Source: Planctomycetaceae bacterium (GTDB lineage Bacteria > Planctomycetota > Planctomycetia > Pirellulales > Pirellulaceae). From it: a DNA stretch of 64,000 nucleotides. Where the stretch lies: positions 2,294,001 through 2,358,000 of the forward strand of contig JACKHM010000002.1 in the NCBI GenBank assembly GCA_020638995.1, written 5' to 3'. The translations under genes were made by a program, and so were the position numbers. The notes beneath the pieces are model-generated. The model was not told where the DNA came from. It saw only the letters and a list, made by a program, of their open reading frames with translations, and made no database searches. Positions 15,498 through 24,321 of the stretch are shown here, one piece after another (position 1 is the stretch's first letter; each line of letters opens with the position of its first letter).

Positions 15498-17954
15498 ATG
15501 GGACTAGCCTCGGCATTATCCACCGCGTTGACGGGTCTCACCGCCGCGGAAACTCAAATCGATGTGGTCGGCAACAATCTTGCCAACTCACAAACCGTGG
15601 GCTTCAAAGAGTCGGGGATTTCGTTCACGACTCAGTTTCTCCAAAATCTCAGCCTTGGTTCACAGCCTACGGCAACCACAGGTGGTACCAACCCACGCCA
15701 GACGGGGCTGGGTACACAGGTCGCCGAAATCGCTCCTGTCTTCACTCAAGGCACCATTCAGACAAGTTCTTCGGCATCTGACGTCGCGTTGCAAGGCGAC
15801 GGATTCTTTGTAGTCCAAAGTTCGACCGGCGAACCGCTCTACACGCGATCCGGAATTTTCAAAACCAACTCTCAAAACGAACTCGTTACGGTCAACGGCA
15901 ATCGATTGCTCGGTTATGCAGTTGACGACGAGTTTCAGCTTCAAACAACAGAATTGGTCCCCATCGAAGTCCCGGTCGGCTCCGTACGAGTCGCGCAGGC
16001 CACGAAAAACGTATACCTCGAAGGCGTCCTTCCTCCGACGGGCGATGTGGCGACTACAGGCGAAGTCATCGACAGCGTCATTCTCGGAACGGCGAGTATC
16101 CCACGTCCAGACACGTCGGGTGTATCACTAAACGCAGCCCCGGCGCCAAATGAAGGAGCTGTGGGTATTACGCAAGCCGATTCCGGTGGGACCCATGTCG
16201 AAGGTGATACCTATCGGTACCGTTTCGCATACGTAGACGCAAGTGGAGCTGAAGCCACTCCCTCTGAAGAACGGACGGTTACTGTCCAGGGAGCGGATGG
16301 AAACCCTAATAACTCGATTACACTGAATTCTCTTCCCGCGCCACCCTCTGGCGAGTACACCCGGTTAAACATCTACCGAACGGAACCTAACGGAAATAGC
16401 TTCTATAGATTAGGACAGGTCGATTTAACAACAACGGATAGTTTTGTAGATAGCGATCCGACCGGTATTGATCTTGCACAGCCGCTGGAGGAAGAAGTCC
16501 TAACCGGCAATTACAGCTATCTGATAACGTACGCTAACTCGAACGGGGAAACTCGACCCACTCCACTGACGACTTCGGTCAACGTCGCCATCGGGCGCGT
16601 CCATCTCCAAAATCTCCCTACACCGCCGACGCCGGGTCCCGGCGATAGTTTCGCCGCTTATGATACTATTCGAATCTATAGAAACCTCGCGACGGATTCG
16701 AGCAGCTACTATCTTGTAGATGAAATCGATCCTAGCGTCACCAGCGAGTACACCGATAGTGCTTCTGATGCAGCCATTCAGCTGAACGCAAAGGCGAACC
16801 TAGACGGCCCCACGATTAATCCAAATACGCTGCTCACAGATGTACTAGTGCGAGACGAACTCAACTTTGAGCGACTTTTTAAAGTTGGCACGCTTGCCTT
16901 CAATGGCCGCAAAGGAGGGCGAGCGCTTCAAACCCGAGACTTTGAGGTAACTGCTACTTCCACAGTCCAGGAATTGCTCGACTTCATCCGTGACACGACT
17001 GGCATTCAACGCGCAGCAGAGGACCCAGGTCATCCGATACCAAGTTCAGCGAACAACATCCCCGGTGACGTCTCTGCTCTCGCGCCGGGTGCTACGATTA
17101 CCGCAGATGGTCGACTCCGATTCGTCTCAAACAACGGCGTCGACAACGCCGTAACAGTTGGACTTTCAGGATTCCTTCTAACTACTCCTGACGGTGAGGT
17201 TTCGGCACCAAACCTTGGATTCAGTAGTTCTCAGAAGGCCGTTGGCCAGAGCGCCGTCGCCGACTTTCTCGCGTATGACTCGCTAGGTAGCCCTCTGAAC
17301 GTACGCGTGACGGCGATTATGGAGTCCCGAACTGGCACGGCAACTACTTACCGTTGGTTCGCGGACTCTGCCGATAACGATCCGCTGAGTGGGGTCGATC
17401 TATCTGTCGGAACTGGCTTAGTAACATTCGACGGCCAAGGTAACTTTATTAGCTCAACAAATACTCAGGTCACTATTGAACGACGAAACACTCCTGCAGC
17501 TACTCCATTAGATTTCAATTTGGACTTTACTGCTATCAGCGGACTTGAAGGAAAGAACGCAACACTGGCCGCATCTCGACAGGATGGTTCGAGCGCAGGT
17601 ACGCTTTCGAGCTTTTCTATCGGAGAAGATGGCACGATACGCGGTGCTTTTAGCAATGGCGTTTCCCGAAGCCTCGGTCAGATCAGACTGGCAAAATTCT
17701 CGAATCCCGCCGGTCTCGAACAACGAGGCCAAAACATGTTCGCCGTGGGCGCCAACTCGGGCCTGCCAGTCGAAGGAAATCCCGGTGAGAACGGTATCGC
17801 GACCCTCGTATCAGGAGCCGTCGAGCTCTCCAACACCGATATTGGATCTAATCTCATCGACCTCGTGTTAGCAACGACCCAGTATCGAGGGAATACTCGC
17901 GTGATCACCGCCGCTCAACAACTGCTCGAAGAGTTATTGAACTTGCGACGGTAA
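15498..17954 (+). CDS. flgE: Flagellar hook protein FlgE with two inserted Ig/FN3-like domains
   Basis: An 818-residue protein, about twice the usual FlgE length. The N terminus (LSTALTGLTAAETQIDVVGN then NLANSQTVGFKES) and the C terminus (EGNPGENGIATLVSGAVELS followed by LIDLVLATTQYRGNTRVI) are classic FlgE. Between them are two copies of a ~95-residue beta domain at about 236-330 and 337-430; each has a YxYxxxYxxxxGE-type strand, PAPP/PTPP, an (I)YR strand and a DS-rich end. These probably lie on the outside of the hook. GGAGAA lies upstream of the start. The insert looks slightly lower in GC than the flanking coding sequence. Confidence 0.93.
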   Translation: MGLASALSTALTGLTAAETQIDVVGNNLANSQTVGFKESGISFTTQFLQNLSLGSQPTATTGGTNPRQTGLGTQVAEIAPVFTQGTIQTSSSASDVALQGDGFFVVQSSTGEPLYTRSGIFKTNSQNELVTVNGNRLLGYAVDDEFQLQTTELVPIEVPVGSVRVAQATKNVYLEGVLPPTGDVATTGEVIDSVILGTASIPRPDTSGVSLNAAPAPNEGAVGITQADSGGTHVEGDTYRYRFAYVDASGAEATPSEERTVTVQGADGNPNNSITLNSLPAPPSGEYTRLNIYRTEPNGNSFYRLGQVDLTTTDSFVDSDPTGIDLAQPLEEEVLTGNYSYLITYANSNGETRPTPLTTSVNVAIGRVHLQNLPTPPTPGPGDSFAAYDTIRIYRNLATDSSSYYLVDEIDPSVTSEYTDSASDAAIQLNAKANLDGPTINPNTLLTDVLVRDELNFERLFKVGTLAFNGRKGGRALQTRDFEVTATSTVQELLDFIRDTTGIQRAAEDPGHPIPSSANNIPGDVSALAPGATITADGRLRFVSNNGVDNAVTVGLSGFLLTTPDGEVSAPNLGFSSSQKAVGQSAVADFLAYDSLGSPLNVRVTAIMESRTGTATTYRWFADSADNDPLSGVDLSVGTGLVTFDGQGNFISSTNTQVTIERRNTPAATPLDFNLDFTAISGLEGKNATLAASRQDGSSAGTLSSFSIGEDGTIRGAFSNGVSRSLGQIRLAKFSNPAGLEQRGQNMFAVGANSGLPVEGNPGENGIATLVSGAVELSNTDIGSNLIDLVLATTQYRGNTRVITAAQQLLEELLNLRR

Positions 17955-17979
17955 ATAAGAACCAGATGACAGAATTGGC

Positions 17980-18041
17980 ACCGTTGATTTAACCGCTACG
18001 TTTCCGGCGGCAGCCGGGTAGATCAACGGCTCAAAACCGCC
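17980..18041 (+). other. Overlapping inverted repeats in the flgE-flbD gap
   Basis: The 211-bp gap holds CCGTTGAT (17981-17988) and its complement ATCAACGG (18022-18029), and a second pair, GGCGG (18006-18010) and CCGCC (18037-18041), that interlocks with the first. The stems cannot form together without a pseudoknot. There is no T-run. The function is unknown. Confidence 0.35.
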
Positions 18042-18165
18042 ATCCGGGTCTAGGGTCTCGAACAGAAACACGAATTCTTATCCTATGTTTTCGCAGACGT
18101 TTAACCTCGCAGGCGAGCGATTGCCCGTGCTGCCGGAGGGACGACATGCGCGGAAGGGATGTGAC

Positions 18166-18378
18166 ATGATCAAACTTTCCCGCTTGGATGGCGAACAGTT
18201 CATTCTGAACGCTGACTTGATCCGTTTTGTCGAAAGCCGCCCGGACACGTTCATCACGCTTACCTCGGGAGAACGTCTGGTTGTCACTCAGTCGATGGAC
18301 GAAGTTTTGGAATTGGCGGTGCGATATCAGCAAACCAAGCACTTGATTCCACCGCCAAAGGCAAACGCAAACACCTAG
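18166..18378 (+). CDS. flbD: FlbD family flagellar protein
   Basis: A 70-residue protein matching the small FlbD family (not the Caulobacter regulator of the same name). It has MIKLSRLDGEQFILNADLI at the start, then TFITLTSGERLVVTQSMDEV, the signature beta hairpin with the conserved G(E/K)xxxV. ATG 18166 is preferred to an in-frame ATG at 18085 because the extra 27 residues have no family counterpart. It sits between flgE and motA, the usual location in spirochetes and Firmicutes, where it is associated with motility but its biochemical role is not known. Confidence 0.88.
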   Translation: MIKLSRLDGEQFILNADLIRFVESRPDTFITLTSGERLVVTQSMDEVLELAVRYQQTKHLIPPPKANANT

Positions 18379-18484
18379 ATCAAAGAGCAGAACGAACGAT
18401 GGCTGGCGCACATAATCGCGCCCAGCGATCGATGTCGCCAGGGGCCTGAAGAGAGGCTCCGAGATTCACCGGAAATGAAATCAC

Positions 18485-19255
18485 ATGGACATCTCAAGTC
18501 TCGTAGGTTTTTTACTCGCCTTCGGCCTGATCCTCGGTTCGATGTTGATGGGCAGCGCCCCCCTAAGTGCCTTCATCGACATACCGTCCGGCATGGTCGT
18601 TATCGGAGGTGCGGTAGCCGCAACGATGATGTGTTTCCCGCTGAAAAACATGATCGGGATGCCCGGCGTCATGATGAAAGTTTTTCTGACAAAGCCGGTG
18701 GGTGTCAAAGAGATTATTGAGCAGATCGTCAGCCTCGCCGAAACGGCGCGGCGTGACGGGTTGTTGGCGTTGGAAGGACGCATGGACGAAGTATCGAATC
18801 CCTTCATCAAACTTGGGATCCAAATGGCAGTTGATGGGACACGTCCGGAAGTCATCGAAGACATCATGCGAACCGAAATTGACGCCATTTCCGGTCGTCA
18901 TCGGGACGGCAAAGCAGTGATGGATCAGTTGGGACGCTTTGCGCCTGCCTACGGGATGATCGGAACACTAATGGGATTGATCATGATGCTCAGCGACATG
19001 TCCGACCCGTCGGGCATCGGTGCTGGTATGGCTGTGGCGTTGATTACTACCTTGTACGGCGCGATCGTTTCGAACGCGATCTTTATGCCGTTTGCAGAGA
19101 AGCTGGCGATTAATAACAAGGTCGAGCTAAACTCTCTTGAAATCATCGTCCGCGGTGTGATGGCCATCCAATCCGGCGAGAATCCGCGTGTCATCGAACA
19201 AAAGTTGTACACCTTCATCCCCGCCAAGCAGCGCCCCCAGGAGGAAGCTGCCTAG
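18485..19255 (+). CDS. motA: Flagellar stator protein MotA
   Basis: A 256-residue inner-membrane protein with four hydrophobic segments (about 5-22, 31-51, 146-172 and 180-203). The conserved block RFAPAYGMIGTLMGLIMML and the preceding cytoplasmic loop with charged residues (GRMDEVSNPFIKLGIQMAVDG) match MotA/PomA. With MotB it forms the ion channel that drives rotation at FliG. motB starts 11 bp downstream. The first helix begins MDISSLVGFLLAFGLIL, and proton versus sodium use cannot be settled from the sequence. Confidence 0.93.
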   Translation: MDISSLVGFLLAFGLILGSMLMGSAPLSAFIDIPSGMVVIGGAVAATMMCFPLKNMIGMPGVMMKVFLTKPVGVKEIIEQIVSLAETARRDGLLALEGRMDEVSNPFIKLGIQMAVDGTRPEVIEDIMRTEIDAISGRHRDGKAVMDQLGRFAPAYGMIGTLMGLIMMLSDMSDPSGIGAGMAVALITTLYGAIVSNAIFMPFAEKLAINNKVELNSLEIIVRGVMAIQSGENPRVIEQKLYTFIPAKQRPQEEAA

Positions 19256-19266
19256 CTTCGTAACCA

Positions 19267-20034
19267 ATGGCTGCTGAAGAAGACGATGCAATGGGCATCC
19301 CGGAATGGGTCGTTACCTTCGGGGACATGATGTCGCTATTGCTGACGTTCTTCATCATGCTCGTGTCGCTCAGCGAAATGAAAGAAGAAGAAAAGTACCA
19401 AGCGCTCGTAGAATCGATGAAGCAGCAGTTTGGCTATTCGAGTTCGCAGAATAGTCTAATCCCCGGCGATCTACGCCCTCGTAACTCAGCGCTTTCGAAA
19501 ACGGCGACTATGGGGCGCGCAAAGCGACTCGATACGATGCAAGGGGGAGACAAAGTCCAAGCTCCGGTCGGAGATCATCCACGTGTCGTAATCGTTAGAC
19601 CCGGCACAAAGACGGGAATTGGAACAGTTGTCTACTTTGCCGAAGATGCGTCAGATTTGACCGAGGAGCATCGAGCAATCCTGTCACAGCAAGGCGACGT
19701 CATGCAGGGCAAGTCGCAGAAAATCGAGATTCGCGGCCACACTTCACATAAACCGATCACGCCGAATAGCGGGCTTCGCGACAACTGGGATCTGGCTTAT
19801 CAACGATCACGAAATGTTATGCAATACTTGATACAGGATCTGAATATTGATCCCCGACGCATACGGATGTCCGTCGCAGGACCGTACGAACCTGCTCATA
19901 TCGGCACCGATGAGAAGAAACTGCGTCAGAACCCGCGGGTCGAGGTGTATATGCTTGACGAAGTGATCTCCGATACCGTGGGCACCAAAGAAGAACAACA
20001 AGAACGATTTACTCCGATCCCGGGCTTGCAGTAA
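19267..20034 (+). CDS. motB: Flagellar stator protein MotB
   Basis: A 255-residue protein with one N-terminal membrane helix containing the ion-binding Asp20 (VVTFGDMMSLLLTFFIML). The C-terminal OmpA-like peptidoglycan-binding domain spans about 115-235, with IEIRGHTSHKP and NWDLAYQRSRNVMQYLI. The segment after the helix (MKEEEKYQALVESMKQQFG) is the plug region. It follows motA by 11 bp and precedes fliL. Its domain anchors the stator to the cell wall, which fits the presence of peptidoglycan in planctomycetes. Confidence 0.93.
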   Translation: MAAEEDDAMGIPEWVVTFGDMMSLLLTFFIMLVSLSEMKEEEKYQALVESMKQQFGYSSSQNSLIPGDLRPRNSALSKTATMGRAKRLDTMQGGDKVQAPVGDHPRVVIVRPGTKTGIGTVVYFAEDASDLTEEHRAILSQQGDVMQGKSQKIEIRGHTSHKPITPNSGLRDNWDLAYQRSRNVMQYLIQDLNIDPRRIRMSVAGPYEPAHIGTDEKKLRQNPRVEVYMLDEVISDTVGTKEEQQERFTPIPGLQ

Positions 20035-20062
20035 TCGTTCGCAGAGGGAGAACTGGGCAATC

Positions 20063-20626
20063 ATGGCCGAAAACAAAGACACTCAAGCAATCGACGCAGC
20101 CCCCGCCAAGTCCGGCGGAGGACTAATCGGCAAATTACTGATTGCCGGCTTCATGGGCGCGGTGATCGCCGTCGAATGCCTGCTGGCGTATCTGTTCATC
20201 CCCACTCCCGATGAAGTCGCCGCACTCGCGGAAGAGAATATGACGAAAAAGCTCCCGGCGAGCCTGGCGACCGACGAGATCGCCGCTTCGCAGGATGAGA
20301 TGAAGAATATGGTCGAGATACAACTGGGAGACTACAGTATCACGATCTCTCAACGCAACTCCGCGACAGCTCTCCGCGCCGACTTTACGCTAGCGGGCAC
20401 GGTGCTAGCCTCGGAGGAATCAACATTTTCAAACCTAATGGAGAAGCACCCCGCTCGATTTCGCGAAATCGTCCTCTACGAATTCAGGAATTCCGAGCGC
20501 GAAGATCTCGACGATCCCGAGTTGGGCTTGATCAAAAGACGGATTTTGGAGAGAAGTAACAACCTCTTCGGCAAGCCAATCTTGAAGACGTTGATGTTTC
20601 CCGACTTCTCGTATATCGAACAGTAA
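20063..20626 (+). CDS. fliL: Flagellar basal body-associated protein FliL
   Basis: A 187-residue protein with a single N-terminal membrane helix (about 21-47, GLIGKLLIAGFMGAVIAVEC) and a periplasmic domain ending ILERSNNLFGKPILKTLMFP, typical of FliL. FliL rings the stator and supports torque. It lies 28 bp after motB and before fliN. In most operons of this kind fliM follows fliL, but here it does not. Confidence 0.88.
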   Translation: MAENKDTQAIDAAPAKSGGGLIGKLLIAGFMGAVIAVECLLAYLFIPTPDEVAALAEENMTKKLPASLATDEIAASQDEMKNMVEIQLGDYSITISQRNSATALRADFTLAGTVLASEESTFSNLMEKHPARFREIVLYEFRNSEREDLDDPELGLIKRRILERSNNLFGKPILKTLMFPDFSYIEQ

Positions 20627-20684
20627 GGACAAGCGGGCTGTTGCCGTCAGCAACGCTCGTCCTGCCGCACAGGAATGGAATCCG

Positions 20685-21383
20685 ATGGCGGACGACTCGG
20701 AACAAATCGGGCCTGACGAAATCGAAAATCTTCTCAACCAAGCGAGAAGTCCTGCTCCTAAGCCTTCAATGAGCCAGGGCTCTTCGAGCGCGCCGCCAAA
20801 TGCAACCGGCGGCTTGCCGCAGGACGAGATCGACTCGCTGTTAAATGGTATGAGTAACACTCCGGGCGCGCGTCCCAAGACCGCCACTGCTTCAGCAACC
20901 GCGAAGCCTCCCGGAGGTGGAGGAACAGCGACCGCAACCCGTCCAGGCAGCAGCTCGTTTGAATCAAAGGGATCCTACGGGACCTCTGGGGCCAGCTCTA
21001 CGACGGCCGGAGATGACATCCAACTGCTTCTCGATCAGGCGGAACAGGCGATCGCCTCCGTCGACACACCTAGTCCCTCGCCAGCAGACGCACAAGCGTT
21101 CCAATTCCGAGATCTGGTCGGTTCGGCGCCCTCTAACGAGAAATCCACAATCGACCTTCTCCGCGACGTCGAACTAGATCTCAAGATCGAACTGGGGCGA
21201 ACGCACATGGAGTTGGAAGAACTGTTGAAACTACGACGAGGGTCCGTCGTGTCGCTCGACAAACTGGCCGGCGATCCTGTCGACGTCTACGTCAATGGTC
21301 GTCTGATCGCACGAGGTGAAGTACTGGTCTTAAACGATAACTTCTGTGTTCGGGTTGCCGAACTCATCTCGGGAGACGACTAA
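20685..21383 (+). CDS. fliN: Flagellar motor switch protein FliN with a FliM-like N-terminal extension
   Basis: A 232-residue protein. Residues ~155-232 are a standard FliN/SpoA domain (LLRDVELDLKIELGRTHMEL, then LAGDPVDVYVNGRLIARGEV). The first ~150 residues are a low-complexity linker carrying three short helical motifs: GPDEIENLL (9-17), LPQDEIDSLL (44-53) and DDIQLLL (110-116). The first two match the EIDxLL motif by which FliM (and FliY of Firmicutes) binds phospho-CheY. No fliM gene lies in the window. The protein may therefore combine C-ring wall and signal-binding roles. Confidence 0.88.
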   Translation: MADDSEQIGPDEIENLLNQARSPAPKPSMSQGSSSAPPNATGGLPQDEIDSLLNGMSNTPGARPKTATASATAKPPGGGGTATATRPGSSSFESKGSYGTSGASSTTAGDDIQLLLDQAEQAIASVDTPSPSPADAQAFQFRDLVGSAPSNEKSTIDLLRDVELDLKIELGRTHMELEELLKLRRGSVVSLDKLAGDPVDVYVNGRLIARGEVLVLNDNFCVRVAELISGDD

Positions 21384-21578
21384 AGATTCGTTCTCACTAC
21401 GCTGTTATGCATCGGAGATGTGGAAGTATGACGGACTTTTTTCGCCGCTGACCACGACCGCTACAAAACTATTTCAGCACATCAATCATCGGCGATAGTC
21501 GCTGCGAACTTAACTCTTTTATTTACAACTCAAATCGCGATCTGGACGACGGGCAAACGACGGCCCAGTGAGACACGG

Positions 21579-22325
21579 ATGTCAAACATCGTTCGAAGTA
21601 TGTTAGCACTTGCCCTTCTGGGTAGCACTGCGCATGCTCAATCGTCGCAGCCCTACGCCGATCGCGCCGACGCCGACCAAACGCGTATTCTGCAACTGCC
21701 ACCGGCACGAGCGTCATCCTTTCAAACGGAGCAAGCAACATCATCACACCAAACTGCGATTCGGACTGCCTCACACGCCGAATCCGCTGAGACAATCGAC
21801 AGCTATACACCCTTACCGTTGCGAACCAGTTCGACCCCACAGCGTCTCTCGCCTGAATCCTCAAACCGATCCAGCGGCCGAGGAGCAACGACTACCGTCA
21901 TCGGCAGCTTGACCGTCGTGTTGGCTGCCTTCCTTGTCCTCGCTTGGCTTTCGAAGAAGACGGCTCCCAAAGGGATGGCACCGTTACCTGGAGAAGTCTT
22001 CGAGCCGCTGGGTCGGGCGCCCCTGAATGGACGCCAGCAAATGCAACTGATTCGACTTGGCAACAAACTTGTGCTGATCAACGTAACGTCGACCGGAGCG
22101 GAAACGCTTACGGAAATCACTGACATCGATGAAGTCAATCGACTGTCGGCGCTTTGCCAACAGGGACGTTCGGGAAGTATCTCGGACACTTTCCGCCAAG
22201 TGCTATCGCAATATGCCGATGAGCCGGCTCCGGGTGGTTTCGTCGGAGATCCTTCACTTTCCCAAGTCGATATCGCCAACCGCGCCAAACGGCGAGATCG
22301 GCGGCGGGAGGATCACCGTGAATAG
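21579..22325 (+). CDS. fliO: Flagellar biosynthesis protein FliO
   Basis: A 248-residue protein with a cleavable signal peptide (MLALALLGSTAHAQ), a polar periplasmic stretch, one membrane helix at about 107-126 (VIGSLTVVLAAFLVLAWL) and a cytoplasmic FliO domain (LGRAPLNGRQQMQLIRLGNK). FliO helps assemble the FliP ring of the export gate. Its last 8 bases overlap the fliP start. It lies 195 bp after fliN; that gap shows no clear promoter. Confidence 0.85.
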   Translation: MSNIVRSMLALALLGSTAHAQSSQPYADRADADQTRILQLPPARASSFQTEQATSSHQTAIRTASHAESAETIDSYTPLPLRTSSTPQRLSPESSNRSSGRGATTTVIGSLTVVLAAFLVLAWLSKKTAPKGMAPLPGEVFEPLGRAPLNGRQQMQLIRLGNKLVLINVTSTGAETLTEITDIDEVNRLSALCQQGRSGSISDTFRQVLSQYADEPAPGGFVGDPSLSQVDIANRAKRRDRRREDHRE

Positions 22326-23178
22326 TAAAACGAGATCCAACGATGTGAACATTCGGCATTGGAAAGCAATGTTGGCGTGGGGAAGCGTTATCGCTGTTTG
22401 GCTAACTGTACTTGGGCCTACTCACGCTCAAGAGACCGTGCGGATTCCAGAGATTACGGATTCTCAGTCGCTCGAGAATTTCATAACGGCGGGCCCCGAA
22501 ACTTGGAAGAGTCGCGAGGGGATGAGTTCGGCGATTCAAGTTATGCTGCTGCTGACCGTGCTGAGCCTCGCGCCGGCAGTATTACTGATGACAACTTCGT
22601 TCGTGCGGATTGTCGTCGTGCTCGGCCTATTACGCCAGGCACTGGGTGTGCAGCAGTTGCCGCCCAGTCAGGTGCTGACCTCGATCGCCATGTTCATGAC
22701 CGCCTTACTCATGACACCCGTATGGACAGACGTTTACAACGATGCAATCGAGCCATACACGGCGGCCAACTCGAACATGTCCATCGAAGAAGCCTGGACT
22801 GCGGGCGTGCGTCCCGTACGCAGGTTCATGAGCCGTCAGATCGATATCGCGGGAAACGTCGATGATGTGATGATGTTCTACGAGTACTCCCATCAAGATG
22901 GACCGCCCCCAACCACCTACGAAGATGTGCCTTTGCAGGTCCTCTTACCGGCGTTCATGCTGAGCGAGCTAAAGGTCGCATTCCTGATTGGATTCCAAAT
23001 CTATCTGCCCTTTCTGATTCTGGATGTTGTCATCGCCAGCGTCACGATCTCGATGGGCATGATGATGCTACCACCTGTAATGATTTCGTTGCCCTTCAAG
23101 CTGATGCTCTTTGTACTTGTGGATGGCTGGCGGCTGGTCATCGGGATGCTGATGGAAAGCTTCGCGCCGTATTCGTGA
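22318..23178 (+). CDS. fliP: Flagellar type III export gate protein FliP
   Basis: A 286-residue protein if started at GTG 22318, which has GGGAGG seven bases upstream and overlaps the fliO end. The N terminus holds a signal sequence ending in GPTHAQ. The mature part has the FliP signature VMLLLTVLSLAPAVLLMTTS, then FVRIVVVLGLLRQALGVQQL and PSQVLTSIAMFMTALLM, and a C-terminal helix pair with LKVAFLIGFQIYLPFLILDV. With FliQ and FliR it forms the inner-membrane export pore. Confidence 0.94.
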   Translation: MNSKTRSNDVNIRHWKAMLAWGSVIAVWLTVLGPTHAQETVRIPEITDSQSLENFITAGPETWKSREGMSSAIQVMLLLTVLSLAPAVLLMTTSFVRIVVVLGLLRQALGVQQLPPSQVLTSIAMFMTALLMTPVWTDVYNDAIEPYTAANSNMSIEEAWTAGVRPVRRFMSRQIDIAGNVDDVMMFYEYSHQDGPPPTTYEDVPLQVLLPAFMLSELKVAFLIGFQIYLPFLILDVVIASVTISMGMMMLPPVMISLPFKLMLFVLVDGWRLVIGMLMESFAPYS

Positions 23179-23230
23179 CGTCCTGCGTACCCGCGCCGCC
23201 CCACTTACCACCTCTACAGAAAGTACCTTC

Positions 23231-23506
23231 ATGAACCCGCAAGATGCAATCGACCTTGGTCGCGAAGCGATTCTGACCTCGTTGATGGTTGGCGCTCCCG
23301 TGCTCATTGTGGGTGTTGTTGTCGGCTTGTTGATCGGCCTAATTCAAGCAGTCACACAGATCCAAGACCAAACACTTTCGTTCGTTCCCAAGATCATTGC
23401 GATGATCGCGGCGTTGGCGATCTGCCTCCCGTGGCTCATCGAAAGAATGATGGAATATTCGCAGGATCTCATCACTAACATTCCGGCGGTCGTCCTTGGC
23501 GGCTAG
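23231..23506 (+). CDS. fliQ: Flagellar export gate protein FliQ
   Basis: A 91-residue protein with two membrane helices (about 16-41 and 54-76), the FliQ pattern GREAILTSLMVGAPVLIVGV and the block LIQAVTQIQDQTLSFVPKII between them. It lies 52 bp after fliP and 11 bp before fliR. FliQ completes the FliP5-FliQ4-FliR1 export pore. Confidence 0.94.
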   Translation: MNPQDAIDLGREAILTSLMVGAPVLIVGVVVGLLIGLIQAVTQIQDQTLSFVPKIIAMIAALAICLPWLIERMMEYSQDLITNIPAVVLGG

Positions 23507-23517
23507 TTATCGTTGCT

Positions 23518-24309
23518 GTGTCAGCACTCATCGAACTCTACCGCGACCAACTTCTGCTCTTTGTGCTCGTCCTGACACGGATCAGCACGCTGGTGATGAC
23601 TGCCCCGATTTTTGGGTCTCGCAACGTCCCGATTCGCGTCCGTGCATTTGTCGCGATCGGCTTCGCTCTGATTGTCACACCGCTGCACTTCGACGAAGCC
23701 CGCGAGATGCCTGTCGATTTGGTGAATCTCGCTGTCCTGGTCGCACGTGAAGCCGTTTTAGGGCTCGCATTAGGGCTGGCCGTCATGATCCTTTTCACTG
23801 GCCTTCACTTGACCGGCCAGGTCATCGGTCAGATGAGCGGCATGGCTCTCGCCGATACTTTCGACCCCACGTTCGATTCCAGCGTACCGGTGTTTACACA
23901 ATTATTAGACGCGGTCACATTATCGGTGTTCATCGCGATCGGAGGCCATCGTCAGATCATGGCCGCGTTGCTAGACACGTTTCGTTGGCGGCCACCCGGC
24001 GTACGAGACTTCCCCACCAGCATCGTCGACACTTTTACCCAAGTCACCAGCGAGAGTTTTGTCGTTGGCATCCGGGCCGGGGCGCCCGTCATGGTGGCGT
24101 TATTCCTTGCCGTACTCATTCTCGGACTGATCAGCCGGACGCTCCCTCAGCTGAATGTCATCGCCGTGGGGTTCAGTCTCAACTCAATGGTCATGATGCT
24201 CACGCTCGCAGCCGCCATGAGTGGCTTGGCCTGGGTCGTCCAAGATCACGCGGACAGTGTGATCGCGACAATCCGCGATTCCATCGTATTCGACCGGCCG
24301 CCAACCTAA
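23518..24309 (+). CDS. fliR: Flagellar export gate protein FliR
   Basis: A 263-residue, highly hydrophobic protein starting at GTG 23518. Signature stretches include LTRISTLVMTAPIFGSRNVP, REAVLGLALGLAVMILFTGL and the MSGMALADTFDP motif. Six hydrophobic segments are visible. It lies between fliQ and flhB, as in most flagellar type III loci. Confidence 0.93.
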   Translation: MSALIELYRDQLLLFVLVLTRISTLVMTAPIFGSRNVPIRVRAFVAIGFALIVTPLHFDEAREMPVDLVNLAVLVAREAVLGLALGLAVMILFTGLHLTGQVIGQMSGMALADTFDPTFDSSVPVFTQLLDAVTLSVFIAIGGHRQIMAALLDTFRWRPPGVRDFPTSIVDTFTQVTSESFVVGIRAGAPVMVALFLAVLILGLISRTLPQLNVIAVGFSLNSMVMMLTLAAAMSGLAWVVQDHADSVIATIRDSIVFDRPPT

Positions 24310-24321
24310 GAGGCTGATGCG

